Positions 24,314 to 34,525 of a DNA stretch of 64,000 bases are shown here, one piece after another. Each line of letters opens with the position of its first letter. Within the stretch, counting starts at the first letter, position 1. The stretch is from an uncultured Flavobacteriales bacterium (GTDB lineage: Bacteria; Bacteroidota; Bacteroidia; Flavobacteriales_G; Salibacteraceae). Position numbers and translations under genes: made by a program. The stretch is taken from assembly GCA_913057205.1 (NCBI GenBank), contig CAJXNO010000008.1, positions 36,409-100,408 on the forward strand. The letters are read 5' to 3'. The notes under the pieces were generated by a model that was not told the DNA's origin, did not search any database, and saw only the letters and a program-made list of their open reading frames with translations.

Positions 24314-27300
24314 TTACATGTTGCGGCGATACTGCCCTCCAACCTCGAAGAGGGCGTCGGTGATCTGTCCGAGCGATGCGTACTTACACACTTCCATCAA
24401 CTCCTCAAACATGTTGCGGTTGTTGATGGCGGCTACTTGAAGCTCCCTCAGAAGACTGGTCTGCTGCTCACCAAAAGCTTCGTGCAACCTGTTCAGCATC
24501 TCGATCTGATACTCCTTTTCTTCGGTGGTAGCACGGATGACCTCTTTTGGTAAAATGGTCGGACTACCCATTGAACTCAGGAAGGTGTTCACTCCGATGA
24601 TCGGGAATTCACCCGTATGCTTCAAGGTCTCGTAGTACAAGCTCTCCTCTTGGATCTTGCTCCGCTGGTACATGGTCTCCATTGCACCGAGCACACCACC
24701 CCGTTCGGTGATGCGATCAAATTCTGTAAGCACCGCCTCTTCTACGAGGTCTGTAAGCTCTTCAATGATGAAGGATCCTTGCAACGGGTTCTCGTTCTTG
24801 GCGAGTCCTAATTCCTTATTGATGATGAGCTGAATCGCCATTGCTCTGCGAACGCTTTCCTCGGTTGGCGTAGTGATCGCCTCATCATAGGCGTTGGTGT
24901 GCAGCGAGTTGCAGTTGTCATAGATCGCGTATAAGGCTTGAAGGGTTGTACGGATATCATTGAAATCGATCTCTTGCGCGTGGAGGCTACGACCACTGGT
25001 TTGGATGTGGTACTTGAGCATCTGAGCGCGGGCATTGGCGCCGTACTTGTTCTTTAGTGCTTTGGCCCACAATCTACGCGCTACTCTCCCGATGACGGCA
25101 TACTCTGGATCAATGCCATTGCTGAAGAAGAAACTCAGGTTCGGACCAAAGTCATTGATGTCCATTCCCCTGCTCAGGTAGTATTCTACGTACGTGAAGC
25201 CATTTGCTAAGGTGAAGGCCAACTGGGTGATCGGGTTGGCACCCGCTTCTGCAATGTGATAGCCGCTGATGGATACCGAGTAGAAGTTACGGACCTTATG
25301 CTGGATGAAGCTCTCTTGAACGTCACCCATCAAGCGCAACGCAAACTCCGTACTGAAAATACAGGTGTTCTGCGCCTGATCTTCTTTGAGGATGTCAGCC
25401 TGAACCGTTCCACGCACCACATTCATCGTTTCGGCCTTGATGCGGGTGTAGGTTACTGCATCCAGCACCTGATCGCCTGTTACACCAAGCAGCAGCAGGC
25501 CAAGGCCGTTGTTACCTTCAGGCAACTTTCCTACAACCCGCTTTCCTTCCAATTTGCCGAGCCAGGAACCCGCTTCTTCCGCTGTGTCTCCGGCTGAAGC
25601 CTCTGGCACCGCAATCGACTTATCCTTTAGCTCTTGCCCTTGGTACATTGGGCGTGCGAGGCCCCGATCATCCCAAAGCGCTTTCAGCTTTACTTCTACC
25701 TTGTCCTCCAATCCATGCTCCTTGATGTACTTCTCACACGCTTGATCAATGGCAGCGTTCATGAAGAAGCCTAAAAGCATCGGAGCCGGACCGTTGATCG
25801 TCATTGAAACGGAGGTCTTCGGATCCGAAAGGTCGAAACCGGAATAAAGCTTCTTGGCATCATCCAAACAACAAATGCTCACCCCGGAGTTACCCACCTT
25901 ACCATAGATATCCGGACGGTGATCTGGATCATTTCCATAGAGGGTTACCGAGTCAAACGCAGTACTCAATCGTTTCGCGGGCATACCTAGGCTCACGTAG
26001 TGGAAACGCTTATTGGTACGTTCAGGCCCACCTTCGCCGGCGAACATTCGAGTAGGATCTTCGCCTTCGCGCTTGAATGGGAAGAGTCCGGCCGTATATG
26101 GGAACTGTCCGGGAACATTCTCCTGCAAGCTCCAACGTAGAATATCACCCCAGCTGCGGTACTTTGGTGTAGCCACTTTCGGGATCTGCGTATGGCTTAG
26201 GCTCTCCGTATGGGTCTTTACCTTGATCTCTTTATTTCGAACCTGGAAGGTGTAGTGCTCATCCTTGTAGCGTTGCATCTGCGCTTCAAACTCCTGAAGG
26301 AGATCCCAATTATGCGGATCGAGGTCTTTCTTTACCTCATCAAAACGTGCCTGAAGGGCATCCTTCAGCGCATCTGCCTTGCTATCGCCATCCAGTTCAT
26401 CGATGCTCTTGGAAAGGGCATAGAGGCGATCGGCGATGTCTGCTTGCTCTTTTGACCACTTGTCATAAGCGCGATTGTTCTCTGCGATCTCACTCAAATA
26501 GCGCGTTCGAGCTGGTGGGATAATGAAGATCTTCTCGCTCATCTCATCGGTGATCTCGAAGGTCGACTTCAGGGCAGTAGCACCTGCTTTCTCTACCAAC
26601 AGATCCATGATCGCTTTGTAAAGGGTGTTCATTCCAGGATCATTGAACTGACTGGCAATCGTTCCATATACTGGAAGCTGATCCTCTTTAGCATCCCACA
26701 TTTGGTGGTTACGCTGGTACTGCTTCTTTACGTCACGCACAGCATCCAAAGCACCCCGCTTATCAAACTTGTTCACCGCAACGATGTCAGCAAAATCCAA
26801 CATATCGATCTTCTCCAACTGCGTTGCTGCTCCGAATTCCGGGGTCATCACATACAAGCTGGCGTCGCTGTGATCCAAGATCTCTGTATCGCTCTGACCG
26901 ATACCTGATGTTTCTAAAATGATCAGGTCGAATGCTGCTGCTTTAAGGATGGCAAGAGCTTCTTTCACGTGCTTGCTCAAGGCAAGGTTGCTCTGCCGCG
27001 TGGCCAAGGAACGCATATAAACCCGGTCATTCCGGATGGCGTTCATTCGGATCCGATCACCCAACAATGCTCCTCCTGTCTTTCGCTTGGATGGGTCAAC
27101 CGACACGATGGCGAGGTTCTTATCTGGAAAATCAATGAGGAAACGACGGACCAACTCATCCACCAAGGAGCTCTTCCCTGCCCCACCTGTTCCTGTGATT
27201 CCAAGTATGGGTGCTTGACTTTTCTCTGCACGCTGGTGAACCTCATTCAACTCATTCTTGAACTGTTCAGGATTATTCTCCGCAGCGGAGATCAACCGAG

Positions 27301-27799
27301 CAATAGCACTCTTCTCCTTCACTGACAGGTGCTTCATTTCGCCATTGAGGGTGTCGCCCGTGGCAAAATCGCATTTCTCCAGCATGTCATTGATCATGCC
27401 TTGGAGGCCCATCGAGCGTCCATCATCTGGATGATAGATCCTGGTGATTCCGTAGGCATGTAACTCTTTGATCTCTTCTGGCAAGATGGTTCCACCGCCA
27501 CCGCCAAAAATGCGGATGTGCCCAGCACCTTTCTCCTTCAGCAAGTCATGCATGTACTTGAAGTACTCCATGTGTCCACCTTGATAGCTCGTCATAGCGA
27601 TCGCCTGTGCATCTTCCTGAATGGCACAGTTTACTACTTCTTCCACGCTTCTGTCGTGACCGAGGTGGATGACCTCTGCACCGGTGCTTTGAATGATGCG
27701 CCGCATGATGTTGATTGCTGCGTCGTGACCATCAAAGAGGGAAGCCGCCGTAACAACTCTGATCTTGTTCTTCGGCTTATAGGGAGCTACTTGCTGCAT
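24314..27799 (-). CDS. icmF: Fused acyl-CoA mutase IcmF (isobutyryl-CoA mutase with built-in G-protein chaperone)
   Basis: A 1161-residue coenzyme B12-dependent mutase that interconverts isobutyryl-CoA and n-butyryl-CoA. Domain order: B12-binding domain (residues 10-145, base-off His25 in [15 protein letters not shown]), MeaI-type G-protein (Walker [13 protein letters not shown] at ~201-211, NKFD at ~343-346), linker, and the TIM-barrel substrate domain (~545-1161). In the barrel, AQNTCIF has Gln810 where methylmalonyl-CoA mutases have Arg, and GLFPF carries Phe, the signature of isobutyryl-CoA mutase. The start at 27799 ([10 protein letters not shown]) is preferred to an in-frame ATG at 27868: a TAGTTTTG promoter box lies between the two. 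Confidence 0.93.
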   Translation of the reverse strand: MQQVAPYKPKNKIRVVTAASLFDGHDAAINIMRRIIQSTGAEVIHLGHDRSVEEVVNCAIQEDAQAIAMTSYQGGHMEYFKYMHDLLKEKGAGHIRIFGGGGGTILPEEIKELHAYGITRIYHPDDGRSMGLQGMINDMLEKCDFATGDTLNGEMKHLSVKEKSAIARLISAAENNPEQFKNELNEVHQRAEKSQAPILGITGTGGAGKSSLVDELVRRFLIDFPDKNLAIVSVDPSKRKTGGALLGDRIRMNAIRNDRVYMRSLATRQSNLALSKHVKEALAILKAAAFDLIILETSGIGQSDTEILDHSDASLYVMTPEFGAATQLEKIDMLDFADIVAVNKFDKRGALDAVRDVKKQYQRNHQMWDAKEDQLPVYGTIASQFNDPGMNTLYKAIMDLLVEKAGATALKSTFEITDEMSEKIFIIPPARTRYLSEIAENNRAYDKWSKEQADIADRLYALSKSIDELDGDSKADALKDALQARFDEVKKDLDPHNWDLLQEFEAQMQRYKDEHYTFQVRNKEIKVKTHTESLSHTQIPKVATPKYRSWGDILRWSLQENVPGQFPYTAGLFPFKREGEDPTRMFAGEGGPERTNKRFHYVSLGMPAKRLSTAFDSVTLYGNDPDHRPDIYGKVGNSGVSICCLDDAKKLYSGFDLSDPKTSVSMTINGPAPMLLGFFMNAAIDQACEKYIKEHGLEDKVEVKLKALWDDRGLARPMYQGQELKDKSIAVPEASAGDTAEEAGSWLGKLEGKRVVGKLPEGNNGLGLLLLGVTGDQVLDAVTYTRIKAETMNVVRGTVQADILKEDQAQNTCIFSTEFALRLMGDVQESFIQHKVRNFYSVSISGYHIAEAGANPITQLAFTLANGFTYVEYYLSRGMDINDFGPNLSFFFSNGIDPEYAVIGRVARRLWAKALKNKYGANARAQMLKYHIQTSGRSLHAQEIDFNDIRTTLQALYAIYDNCNSLHTNAYDEAITTPTEESVRRAMAIQLIINKELGLAKNENPLQGSFIIEELTDLVEEAVLTEFDRITERGGVLGAMETMYQRSKIQEESLYYETLKHTGEFPIIGVNTFLSSMGSPTILPKEVIRATTEEKEYQIEMLNRLHEAFGEQQTSLLRELQVAAINNRNMFEELMEVCKYASLGQITDALFEVGGQYRRNM

Positions 27800-27822
27800 G
27801 TTTGTGAACGTTTGTGGGAGCG

Positions 27823-27830
27823 CAAAACTA
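27823..27830 (-). promoter_or_regulatory. Candidate -7 box of icmF
   Basis: TAGTTTTG on the minus strand fits TAnnTTTG and lies 24 bases before the ATG at 27799, placing the start of transcription downstream of the alternative ATG at 27868. No clear -33 element. Confidence 0.5.
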
Positions 27831-27951
27831 ACAAATCGATGGCGGAAGAAGTTCTCGATGAACGGCATCGATCTGCCTTTTTTGGCTCACGAGCCAACGA
27901 ATGCACCTTCACTTACGTTTACCTGCTAATAATACTCTTAAACAAACACAT

Positions 27952-29619
27952 ATGAACCAACTCTACGTGCGTACCCTTTCTGTTCTCATCCTAACGCTTT
28001 CTACCCTTACCAGTTTTGCACAATATCCTGACTGGAATTGGGTATCCACTGCCCACAGCGGCATCTTCTACAACCGGCAATGGGAAGGGGTAGCAGATCA
28101 CAGTGGTGGCTTTTTGATCACCGGATATTTCAGTGGTTCGATGACCCTCCCTGGTGACACTACAGGCAGCACAATCCAAGGAAATGCGGAAGATATGTTC
28201 ATCGTTAAGGTGGATTCTGCAGGTAACCACGCCTGGGCATTCGATGAGGGTGGCACCACTGACGACACACGCTCCTACGCGCTTACCGTAGATGAGAATA
28301 ACAGGGTGTTTTATGGTGGTTTCTTTGATGACGAAGGTTATTTCGGCAGCGGATACATTCAAAGCGCTGGAGGCGATGATGCGATCATCATTGCGCGAAA
28401 TGAAGATGGTAGTTACCGCTGGCGGAAACATATGAGCAACGCCTCTTGGGCAACAGTCCGATACCTAGACAGCGATCACAACGGAAACATCATCGCACTT
28501 GGAGAATACAACGAGAGCCTCAACTTGGTTGGTCAGACGATCACCGACACCACCACGAGCGGATACAGCAGCTTTTTGGTGAGCTATCGTTCAAACAACG
28601 GAAGCCGCAACTGGGGTATGGACATCCCAAGTGAACCCTTCGCACCAGCTCGAGCAATGAGCTGCGATGCTGATGGCAACATCTACCTTTCGTTCACGGG
28701 TTTACCTGCTGCTTCAGATTGGAAAGTGGGATCCCTCACCCTGGCGCCAGAAAATGGACTCACCACGGCCATTGTCAAGGTGAACAATGACGGAACCTTC
28801 GCTTGGGCCAAGCGGGCATACGCGCGACACATTGAAACATCTCCAGACAACAAGATTTACCTGATCGGAGAGGCTGCGGGCAGCTATTCATATGGAAACA
28901 CATCGATTCCAGTGGGTGCTCAGACCGACGTTTATGTCCTTCAAATCGATCAGGATGGTGACCTTTTGAACCACGTGGTACTTGCAGGTAATGTGGATGA
29001 GGTATCGATCGATGCGTGTGTAGATGACTCTGGTAACGTATTTGTGATGGGGCCGCTAGAAGCTACCCTTCAAGTGAGTGGACAAACCCTGAACAGCACC
29101 TCCACCGCAGATCACTACCTGCTCATGATGGATGAAAACTTAGATGTACAGTTGTTGGAATCCATCGGAGGAAACAACATCAACTTGCGCTATGTAGACA
29201 CGAAAAAGTATCCTTTTGTAGGTTATACGGGAGGTTTTTCCAATGATCAAAACATCGGTGGATTTCCAGTGATCGATGAAGGAAACAGCGCATACTTCAT
29301 CACGCAATATCAGATAGATAGCATTAAAACACCCGTTGTTGAAGATACCACTACGGCCATCGTTGACCGGACAAGTGGTGATGGATTGCGACTATTCCCA
29401 AACCCAAGCGATGGACTACTGCAATTGTCTTTGGGTAAACCCATCCAAGAAGGGGATGTCATTGTTCGTGACATTACAGGTAGACCGATGCACGATTATG
29501 CCTTTTATGGAAGTGAAAATGGAGCAGTACTCAGGTTCGATACTGAGAGCACAGGTCTGCGCATCATCGAAGTCTACAACGGCTCTAAATTGTACATCGA
29601 ACGGGTGATCGTCCGGTAG
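27952..29619 (+). CDS. T9SS-secreted beta-propeller-like (SBBP-type) protein
   Basis: A 555-residue secreted protein; the start at 27952 (MNQLYVRTLS) begins a clean signal peptide ending TSFAQ. The body (residues 25-460) contains about eight imperfect repeats of the kind found in SBBP/beta-propeller proteins: VKVDSAGNHAWAF, ARNEDGSYRWRKH, VKVNNDGTFAWAKR, LQIDQDGDLLNHV, alternating with DENNRVFYGGFF, DHNGNIIALGEY, DADGNIYLSF and DDSGNVFVMG. The C-terminus is a type A T9SS sorting domain (LFPNPSDGLLQLSL to RVIVR). Surface-exposed or released; ligand unknown. Divergent from icmF. Confidence 0.87.
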   Translation: MNQLYVRTLSVLILTLSTLTSFAQYPDWNWVSTAHSGIFYNRQWEGVADHSGGFLITGYFSGSMTLPGDTTGSTIQGNAEDMFIVKVDSAGNHAWAFDEGGTTDDTRSYALTVDENNRVFYGGFFDDEGYFGSGYIQSAGGDDAIIIARNEDGSYRWRKHMSNASWATVRYLDSDHNGNIIALGEYNESLNLVGQTITDTTTSGYSSFLVSYRSNNGSRNWGMDIPSEPFAPARAMSCDADGNIYLSFTGLPAASDWKVGSLTLAPENGLTTAIVKVNNDGTFAWAKRAYARHIETSPDNKIYLIGEAAGSYSYGNTSIPVGAQTDVYVLQIDQDGDLLNHVVLAGNVDEVSIDACVDDSGNVFVMGPLEATLQVSGQTLNSTSTADHYLLMMDENLDVQLLESIGGNNINLRYVDTKKYPFVGYTGGFSNDQNIGGFPVIDEGNSAYFITQYQIDSIKTPVVEDTTTAIVDRTSGDGLRLFPNPSDGLLQLSLGKPIQEGDVIVRDITGRPMHDYAFYGSENGAVLRFDTESTGLRIIEVYNGSKLYIERVIVR

Positions 29620-29624
29620 AGACC

Positions 29625-30173
29625 TTATTCCACCGGGTTTGGCTGCTTGATCATCTTCACCTGACCGGAGCCATCTTGAAGGATGCGCTGACGTTCTTGC
29701 TGCATCTCTCCCATGGGGCGGTCACTGTTGATGTTCACCTTGCCTTGTCCATTTCCTGACCCGGAACCACCCACCCGCTGGCCGGGTTCAACCGTTTGGA
29801 TCTGGTTTCCCTGACGTTGCATTCCCATGTTGTTTCGTCCCTGCCCCATTGGACCGTTGGCACGAACACCCGCCTTTTGCAGGATATACTGGTAATGGTA
29901 ATGGTAACCTCTGCCGCTTTTGTGGGTGGTAACATTTGAAGAACGCACGAAGTAACCATCGGTATGGTAGTTTTCAATGGTGCGAACCAGCTTGGTCTTT
30001 GCAGATTCAATGTCATCAAAGTCTTCCGTCTCAATCGGAAGCTTGGACTCGATCAGGTGAATACTGGCGGTATTCTCACGGGTATGCTCAGAATAATCAA
30101 TGATCAAGGTTTGGGCGCTGGCACTTACGGCCAAAGCTCCAACGGCTAGGAGTGATAGAACGATTCTTTTCAT
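29625..30173 (-). CDS. Hypothetical exported protein with Gly/Gln/Asn-rich tail
   Basis: A 182-residue protein with a signal peptide ending SASAQ. Residues 22-100 form a small folded part containing a His/Tyr run (RGYHYHYQYIL) that resembles metal-binding sequences; residues 105-182 are low-complexity (Gly, Gln, Asn, Arg, Met), for example GQGRNNMGMQRQGN. I recognise no family. Its stop is five bases from the convergent T9SS gene stop, and it lies five bases downstream of the GT39 gene on the same strand, so it may be co-transcribed with that gene. Confidence 0.65.
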   Translation of the reverse strand: MKRIVLSLLAVGALAVSASAQTLIIDYSEHTRENTASIHLIESKLPIETEDFDDIESAKTKLVRTIENYHTDGYFVRSSNVTTHKSGRGYHYHYQYILQKAGVRANGPMGQGRNNMGMQRQGNQIQTVEPGQRVGGSGSGNGQGKVNINSDRPMGEMQQERQRILQDGSGQVKMIKQPNPVE

Positions 30174-30177
30174 GACA

Positions 30178-32079
30178 TCAGTTTTGCCCTTCGAAATTAA
30201 ACAAGCTTTTCACTTTTCCATCGGATATCTCTACAAGAGATTTATCAGGAATCGGCTTAAACAAACCGTAGCGTACAGGATTTGAAGGAATTAAACGCCA
30301 ACTTAAAGTCCGCAATAATCCGGATGATCTACTCGGGTTCCATGGATATAGTTTCAACTCCCAAGCTTTGCCAATGTCTACTACGTCTCTCAGATCTAAA
30401 GCCTGATGTACATGAAAGCTCGCTTGATCTGAATGTTTCTTGTATAACTTGGCATCAACGGATCTCCAATACCGTTCATCGTTGGGCTCGCCATCGATCA
30501 CCAATTTCAGTTCATCGCCAGTTGTTCCACTGAAAACTGCTGTGCCTATCAGATAAGTAAATGGAAGGCTCAGCGTGTCACGCATGATCAGTGGATCGAG
30601 GTATTCCTTGTCGCGCATCAACTGCATAGGGTGATCCACCCCAAGCAAATGCTGAGATATATTTCCAGTAGGTGCACGTTCTAGTACATAACAACTTGCC
30701 GTATGGTAGTGCCGAATCGCTTTGATGTAAGGGAAAATGGACTGAGCAACAGCCAAATACTCTGGTGCTGAAGCTGCGGTAACGGTAAGCATCAAGGCAT
30801 CTGCATCGGTTTCACCAAGTGCCTCTACCCAATGCTGCTCCGGCAACGACTCGAATAAAGTGACTTGAGAAAAGTCCGCTTGATCATGTTGATCCAACCA
30901 TGCTACCGCATCCGGCCTCAAATCGAAAAAGGCAGAGAGCTCTGTGCCCTGCTCTTGGTAGGTGACCTGTTCTTGATGAAACCAAGCAATGGGATCGTTG
31001 AATTCCGTTTGAAGGTTAAGCTGAAGGTGCAAGCGATCATTGATCAACGTGTATGCGCCCATTACGAGAACATAGCTAGCTACCAGCTTCTGCGTTGCCC
31101 GGTTCGTCGCAAACCAAAGCCCAGATACAAAAAGCAAGAAAAATGGAAAGGCAAAGGCCATCGTTCCTTCGTGCAGTAAAGCACTCTGCCAATGAGAATA
31201 ATAGAACGCAATCAGGAAAGGGAAAACGAAAGCCACTGCGAGCAACGCCATCTTCAGCCAGTAGCTTCGGTCTGAGCTGGGATTTAGCGTAAGTACATAA
31301 AGACCAAGGATCAACGGAATGACCATCCACCATGAATAATGTCCAGCAAAAGCGATCAACTGCCAACCAAAGGCAAGCGGAGCAGCATCCAACCAATCAC
31401 CAATACCACCAATGCGCAGATGATGTAAAGTGATGTTGAGGTGCGGAAGCCAAAGTAGCAACGCCAGCAATCCGGCTACGGCAAGCTCTAAGCGCTGCCG
31501 CTTGTTCATGTAGAAAAGCCAAAAAACACCCACAAAGAGGATCGCCTCTAACAAGGCAAAGTAGTGGGTATATCCGGTCCAAGCTGCTGCGACGGTGAAG
31601 AGCAAAAGGTCTTTACGCTCGCCGTTCTGGATGTATCGGAGCAAGGAGAACGCGACCAAAACCACCGCCAAGATGCCGAAAGCATAAGGTCTCGCCCATT
31701 GTGCGTAGATGATTCCATATTGCAGCGTGGCCATTCCTGCAGCTGCGATGAGTCCCGTAGGTTTAGAGAACATCATGGCGCCAGTACGGAACAGGAAGTA
31801 AATCGATAGGATACCGGATAGCACAAAAGGCAGCTTGATCAACCAAGCTTCGGCACCTACGAGTTGATACCAGAGCCAAAGGAAGACTTGTGTGAATGCA
31901 GGATGCCCATCGATGCGTACACCTTGTTCGATCAACGTAGAAAACGATTCAAAGCGGGTACGCAACAAGGCACTTAACTCATCGTGATGATAGCCAGCCT
32001 CCCAGATACCCCAAAAACGGAGTAGCGCTCCAATGAGGAGCATCGTAAGGATCATATGGTGGCGTTTCAAGAAGGCCAT
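30178..32079 (-). CDS. Polytopic membrane glycosyltransferase (GT39/ArnT-like)
   Basis: A 633-residue inner-membrane protein with about ten transmembrane helices in residues 10-400 and a soluble C-terminal domain (400-633). The N-terminal loop carries GYHHDELSA, the acidic site of GT-C enzymes (His-Asp-Glu after the first helix), followed by GHPAFTQVFLW. These enzymes transfer sugars from polyprenyl phosphate donors to proteins or lipids in the periplasm. Substrate is unknown. It lies four bases after the methyltransferase gene, so both are probably in one operon for glycan or lipid decoration. Confidence 0.85.
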   Translation of the reverse strand: MAFLKRHHMILTMLLIGALLRFWGIWEAGYHHDELSALLRTRFESFSTLIEQGVRIDGHPAFTQVFLWLWYQLVGAEAWLIKLPFVLSGILSIYFLFRTGAMMFSKPTGLIAAAGMATLQYGIIYAQWARPYAFGILAVVLVAFSLLRYIQNGERKDLLLFTVAAAWTGYTHYFALLEAILFVGVFWLFYMNKRQRLELAVAGLLALLLWLPHLNITLHHLRIGGIGDWLDAAPLAFGWQLIAFAGHYSWWMVIPLILGLYVLTLNPSSDRSYWLKMALLAVAFVFPFLIAFYYSHWQSALLHEGTMAFAFPFFLLFVSGLWFATNRATQKLVASYVLVMGAYTLINDRLHLQLNLQTEFNDPIAWFHQEQVTYQEQGTELSAFFDLRPDAVAWLDQHDQADFSQVTLFESLPEQHWVEALGETDADALMLTVTAASAPEYLAVAQSIFPYIKAIRHYHTASCYVLERAPTGNISQHLLGVDHPMQLMRDKEYLDPLIMRDTLSLPFTYLIGTAVFSGTTGDELKLVIDGEPNDERYWRSVDAKLYKKHSDQASFHVHQALDLRDVVDIGKAWELKLYPWNPSRSSGLLRTLSWRLIPSNPVRYGLFKPIPDKSLVEISDGKVKSLFNFEGQN

Positions 32080-32083
32080 CGGA

Positions 32084-32755
32084 TCACTTGGTGGCTTTCA
32101 CATAAACCGATTGATAGTCATCGTTCCGGGACGGAAAAGCTGGGTATGCCGCTTGAAGGGCTTGCTCATCCACGCGCTCCACCTGGGTAAATCCAGCCTG
32201 CTCAAGGGTCCACTTCAACAGATCGAAATCGAAGAGGTTGCGATGTTCCAGTTCCTGATGAAACAGGTCGTTCATGAAGTGCTGATCTGGCAATCCATTC
32301 AAACTCCAGTGGGGTAAACGCTTCTGACGGTCCTCGATCATGTCGCGGTTCCTGTGATCGATGTAGGAGCGAGCTGCCTTCTCCATGTCAGGGGTTGACA
32401 ACCAAATGCTACCGGATGGTTTCAGGTTGCGATGGCATTCCTTCAACAACGGGATGAGTTCGTCTTGAATGCTCAAGTGTTCGATCACGTGTTGGCTTAC
32501 GATCACGTTGAAGCATTCTTCCGGAAAAGGAAGTCGACCAGCCGCAATATCCAAGTTAAGATCGCTTCCCCAGAGATCTACGTTCAGCCATCCTTCAAGG
32601 TGACGATCGCCACAGCCTAAATGAAGTTGCTCGGTATTGGGCTTGTAGCTTCGAGGAGACAGCATCCGGCACTTGGCGCGCTTCCACTCATACGACAACA
32701 TGCGCAGCAGTTCATACTGTCGTGCGGATAGTTTCTTTTTCAATGCAGCTTTCAT
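32084..32755 (-). CDS. Class I SAM-dependent methyltransferase (type 11)
   Basis: A 223-residue methyltransferase. The SAM site is LHLGCGDRHLEGWLNVDLW, followed by FPEECFNVIVSQHVIEHL and the LSTPDMEKA segment, typical of type 11 enzymes encoded in polysaccharide clusters. The start is placed at 32755 (MKAALKKKL) because a TACATTTG promoter box at 32771-32778 overlaps the alternative upstream start at 32773. The substrate is unknown; the neighbour GT39 gene suggests a glycan or lipid carrier. Confidence 0.85.
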   Translation of the reverse strand: MKAALKKKLSARQYELLRMLSYEWKRAKCRMLSPRSYKPNTEQLHLGCGDRHLEGWLNVDLWGSDLNLDIAAGRLPFPEECFNVIVSQHVIEHLSIQDELIPLLKECHRNLKPSGSIWLSTPDMEKAARSYIDHRNRDMIEDRQKRLPHWSLNGLPDQHFMNDLFHQELEHRNLFDFDLLKWTLEQAGFTQVERVDEQALQAAYPAFPSRNDDYQSVYVKATK

Positions 32756-32770
32756 CAAGATCAGTTGCGG

Positions 32771-32778
32771 CAAATGTA
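32771..32778 (-). promoter_or_regulatory. Candidate -7 box of the methyltransferase-GT39 operon
   Basis: TACATTTG on the minus strand fits the TAnnTTTG element and lies 16 bases before the ATG at 32755. No matching TTTG at the -33 position. Confidence 0.45.
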
Positions 32779-32915
32779 GCTAATGCGCCACGGCACCAAT
32801 CCAGCTAAACGCAGGACAGGATGCAATTCTCATATCCATGCATGAGCATCGTCATGTTTTAAGGCTTAGCGCAAGGCTACTTTCGAATTCGAAAAGCCAA
32901 ACAAATCATTGCATC

Positions 32916-34151
32916 ATGAAAAAAGACTTAGTAATTCTCGGAGCGGGTACGGCAGGCACCATGATGAGTAATCACCTCCGCAAGGCCTTAAACGATGATT
33001 GGCGCATTACCATCATCGATCAGCGTATTGAACACTACTATCAACCAGGATACCTCTTCGTTCCTTTCGACATCTACGAGCCGGAAGAGATCGTGAAACC
33101 GATTAAGAAGTTCATTCCAGACGGTGTGGACCTCGTGCTTGGTGGCATTGAGCGTATCCTACCTGAGAAGGACAAGGTGGTCATGAACGATGGTAAGGAA
33201 TACAACTTTGACATCTTGATTATCGCAACCGGAACAGACATCGCCCCAGAGGAGATCGAAGGAATGGTTGGTCCGCATTGGTACCGGGATGTGTTTGACT
33301 TCTACACCTTTGATGGAGCAGTTGCACTTCGCGATAAGCTGCGCACCTGGGAAGGTGGCAAGATGGTGATCAACATTGCTGAGATGCCGATCAAATGCCC
33401 TGTAGCGCCATTGGAATTTGCCTTCTTGGCTGATGCTTATTTCGAGCAGAAAGGCATGCGTGATAAGGTAGAGTTGTTCTACGTAACCCCGATGTCTGGA
33501 GCCTTCACCAAGCCAAAGGCTACGGAGAAGCTAGACTACTTGCTCAGGGAGAAAAACATCAATATCATTCCTGACTTCAACATCATGGAGGTGGATGGTA
33601 AGGGCAAGAAGATCATCGACTACGGAGGTAAGGAAGTAGCATACGACCTATTGGTAACCGTACCCACAAACAAGGGTAGCGACCTGATGGAGCGCTCTGG
33701 TATCGGCGATGAGTTGAACTACGTTCCAACGAACAAAGCCACCCTCCAGACAACGGTCAAGGATAACATCTTCGCCATCGGTGATGCAACGAACGTTCCA
33801 GCGTCAAAGGCAGGCTCCGTAGCGCACTTTGAAGGAGAGATCCTCTTGGATAACATCCTGCGCTACATCAATGACCAGCCCTTGAAGGAAGAGTTCGATG
33901 GCCACGCGAACTGTTTCTTAGAAACCGGACACGGCAAGGCACTTTTGATCGACTTCAACTATACGCATGAGCCCGTGGAGGGAACCTTCCCCTTCCCTGG
34001 TATCGGTCCGTTGTACCTATTGAAAGAAAGCAGGATGAACCACATGGGCAAGATGGCCTTCAAGTGGATCTACTGGAACATGCTGATCACGGGCAAGCAC
34101 CTTCCCTTCGTTACAGCGAAGATGCAAGAAGCCGGAAAGAATTTTGACTAA
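32916..34151 (+). CDS. Sulfide:quinone oxidoreductase family flavoprotein
   Basis: A 411-residue FAD-dependent oxidoreductase. It starts at 32916 (MKKDLVILGAGTAGTMM, the FAD Rossmann loop); the frame is open before this but without homology. ATGTDIAPEE and NIFAIGDATNVPASKAGS are the second dinucleotide loop and the FAD-ribityl Asp motif. Two cysteines stand where the redox-active pair of sulfide:quinone oxidoreductases is found: MPIKCPVAPLEF and HANCFLETGHGKALLIDF; the third Cys of type I enzymes is absent. C-terminal amphipathic segment (MAFKWIYWNMLI) fits monotopic membrane binding. It would oxidise sulfide and reduce quinone. It heads an operon with the DsrC-like and DsrE2-like genes. Confidence 0.88.
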   Translation: MKKDLVILGAGTAGTMMSNHLRKALNDDWRITIIDQRIEHYYQPGYLFVPFDIYEPEEIVKPIKKFIPDGVDLVLGGIERILPEKDKVVMNDGKEYNFDILIIATGTDIAPEEIEGMVGPHWYRDVFDFYTFDGAVALRDKLRTWEGGKMVINIAEMPIKCPVAPLEFAFLADAYFEQKGMRDKVELFYVTPMSGAFTKPKATEKLDYLLREKNINIIPDFNIMEVDGKGKKIIDYGGKEVAYDLLVTVPTNKGSDLMERSGIGDELNYVPTNKATLQTTVKDNIFAIGDATNVPASKAGSVAHFEGEILLDNILRYINDQPLKEEFDGHANCFLETGHGKALLIDFNYTHEPVEGTFPFPGIGPLYLLKESRMNHMGKMAFKWIYWNMLITGKHLPFVTAKMQEAGKNFD

Positions 34152-34180
34152 CACTAAATACCAAACAAAAAATAGAAACC

Positions 34181-34489
34181 ATGGAAAAGACCATAGCAGG
34201 AGTAAACCTCATCGTTGATGACGAAGGCTACCTCCAAGACATCAATCAGTGGAACAAAGAAGTTGGAACCGAAATTGCCCGTGAGGAAGGCATCGAAATG
34301 ACCGATAAGCATTGGCAAGTGATCGATTACATCCAAGATCAGTTCAAAAGTGACTCACCGCTCACGATTCGTAAAGTGGGAAAAAGCGGGGTTACCGACA
34401 TCAAGGAGTTCTACAGCCTATTCCCCGAAGGTCCATTGAAAAAAGCGAGTAAGATTGCTGGCATCAAGAAACCGGTAAGCTGTATCTAA
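34181..34489 (+). CDS. TusE/DsrC-family sulfur carrier protein
   Basis: A 102-residue DsrC-like protein: GYLQDINQWN, DKHWQVIDYIQDQ and LFPEGPLKKASKIAGIKK are family motifs. The penultimate Cys101 (PVSCI), which carries persulfide in the flexible C-terminal arm, is present. The second Cys of true DsrC proteins, eleven residues upstream, is replaced by Ser90 (KKASKIAG). It thus has the one-cysteine, TusE-like layout and could carry a persulfide but not form the intramolecular trisulfide of dissimilatory sulfite reduction. It lies 29 bases after the sulfide oxidoreductase gene and 36 bases before the DsrE2-like gene. Confidence 0.9.
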   Translation: MEKTIAGVNLIVDDEGYLQDINQWNKEVGTEIAREEGIEMTDKHWQVIDYIQDQFKSDSPLTIRKVGKSGVTDIKEFYSLFPEGPLKKASKIAGIKKPVSCI

Positions 34490-34525
34490 CAAGAAACCGC
34501 CCTTCGGGGCTCAAACAACGTAATC

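Noticed and set aside
24314..27799. Standard methylmalonyl-CoA mutase
   Set aside because: The B12 domain, G-protein and mutase domain are fused in IcmF order, and the substrate site has Gln where methylmalonyl-CoA mutases have Arg.
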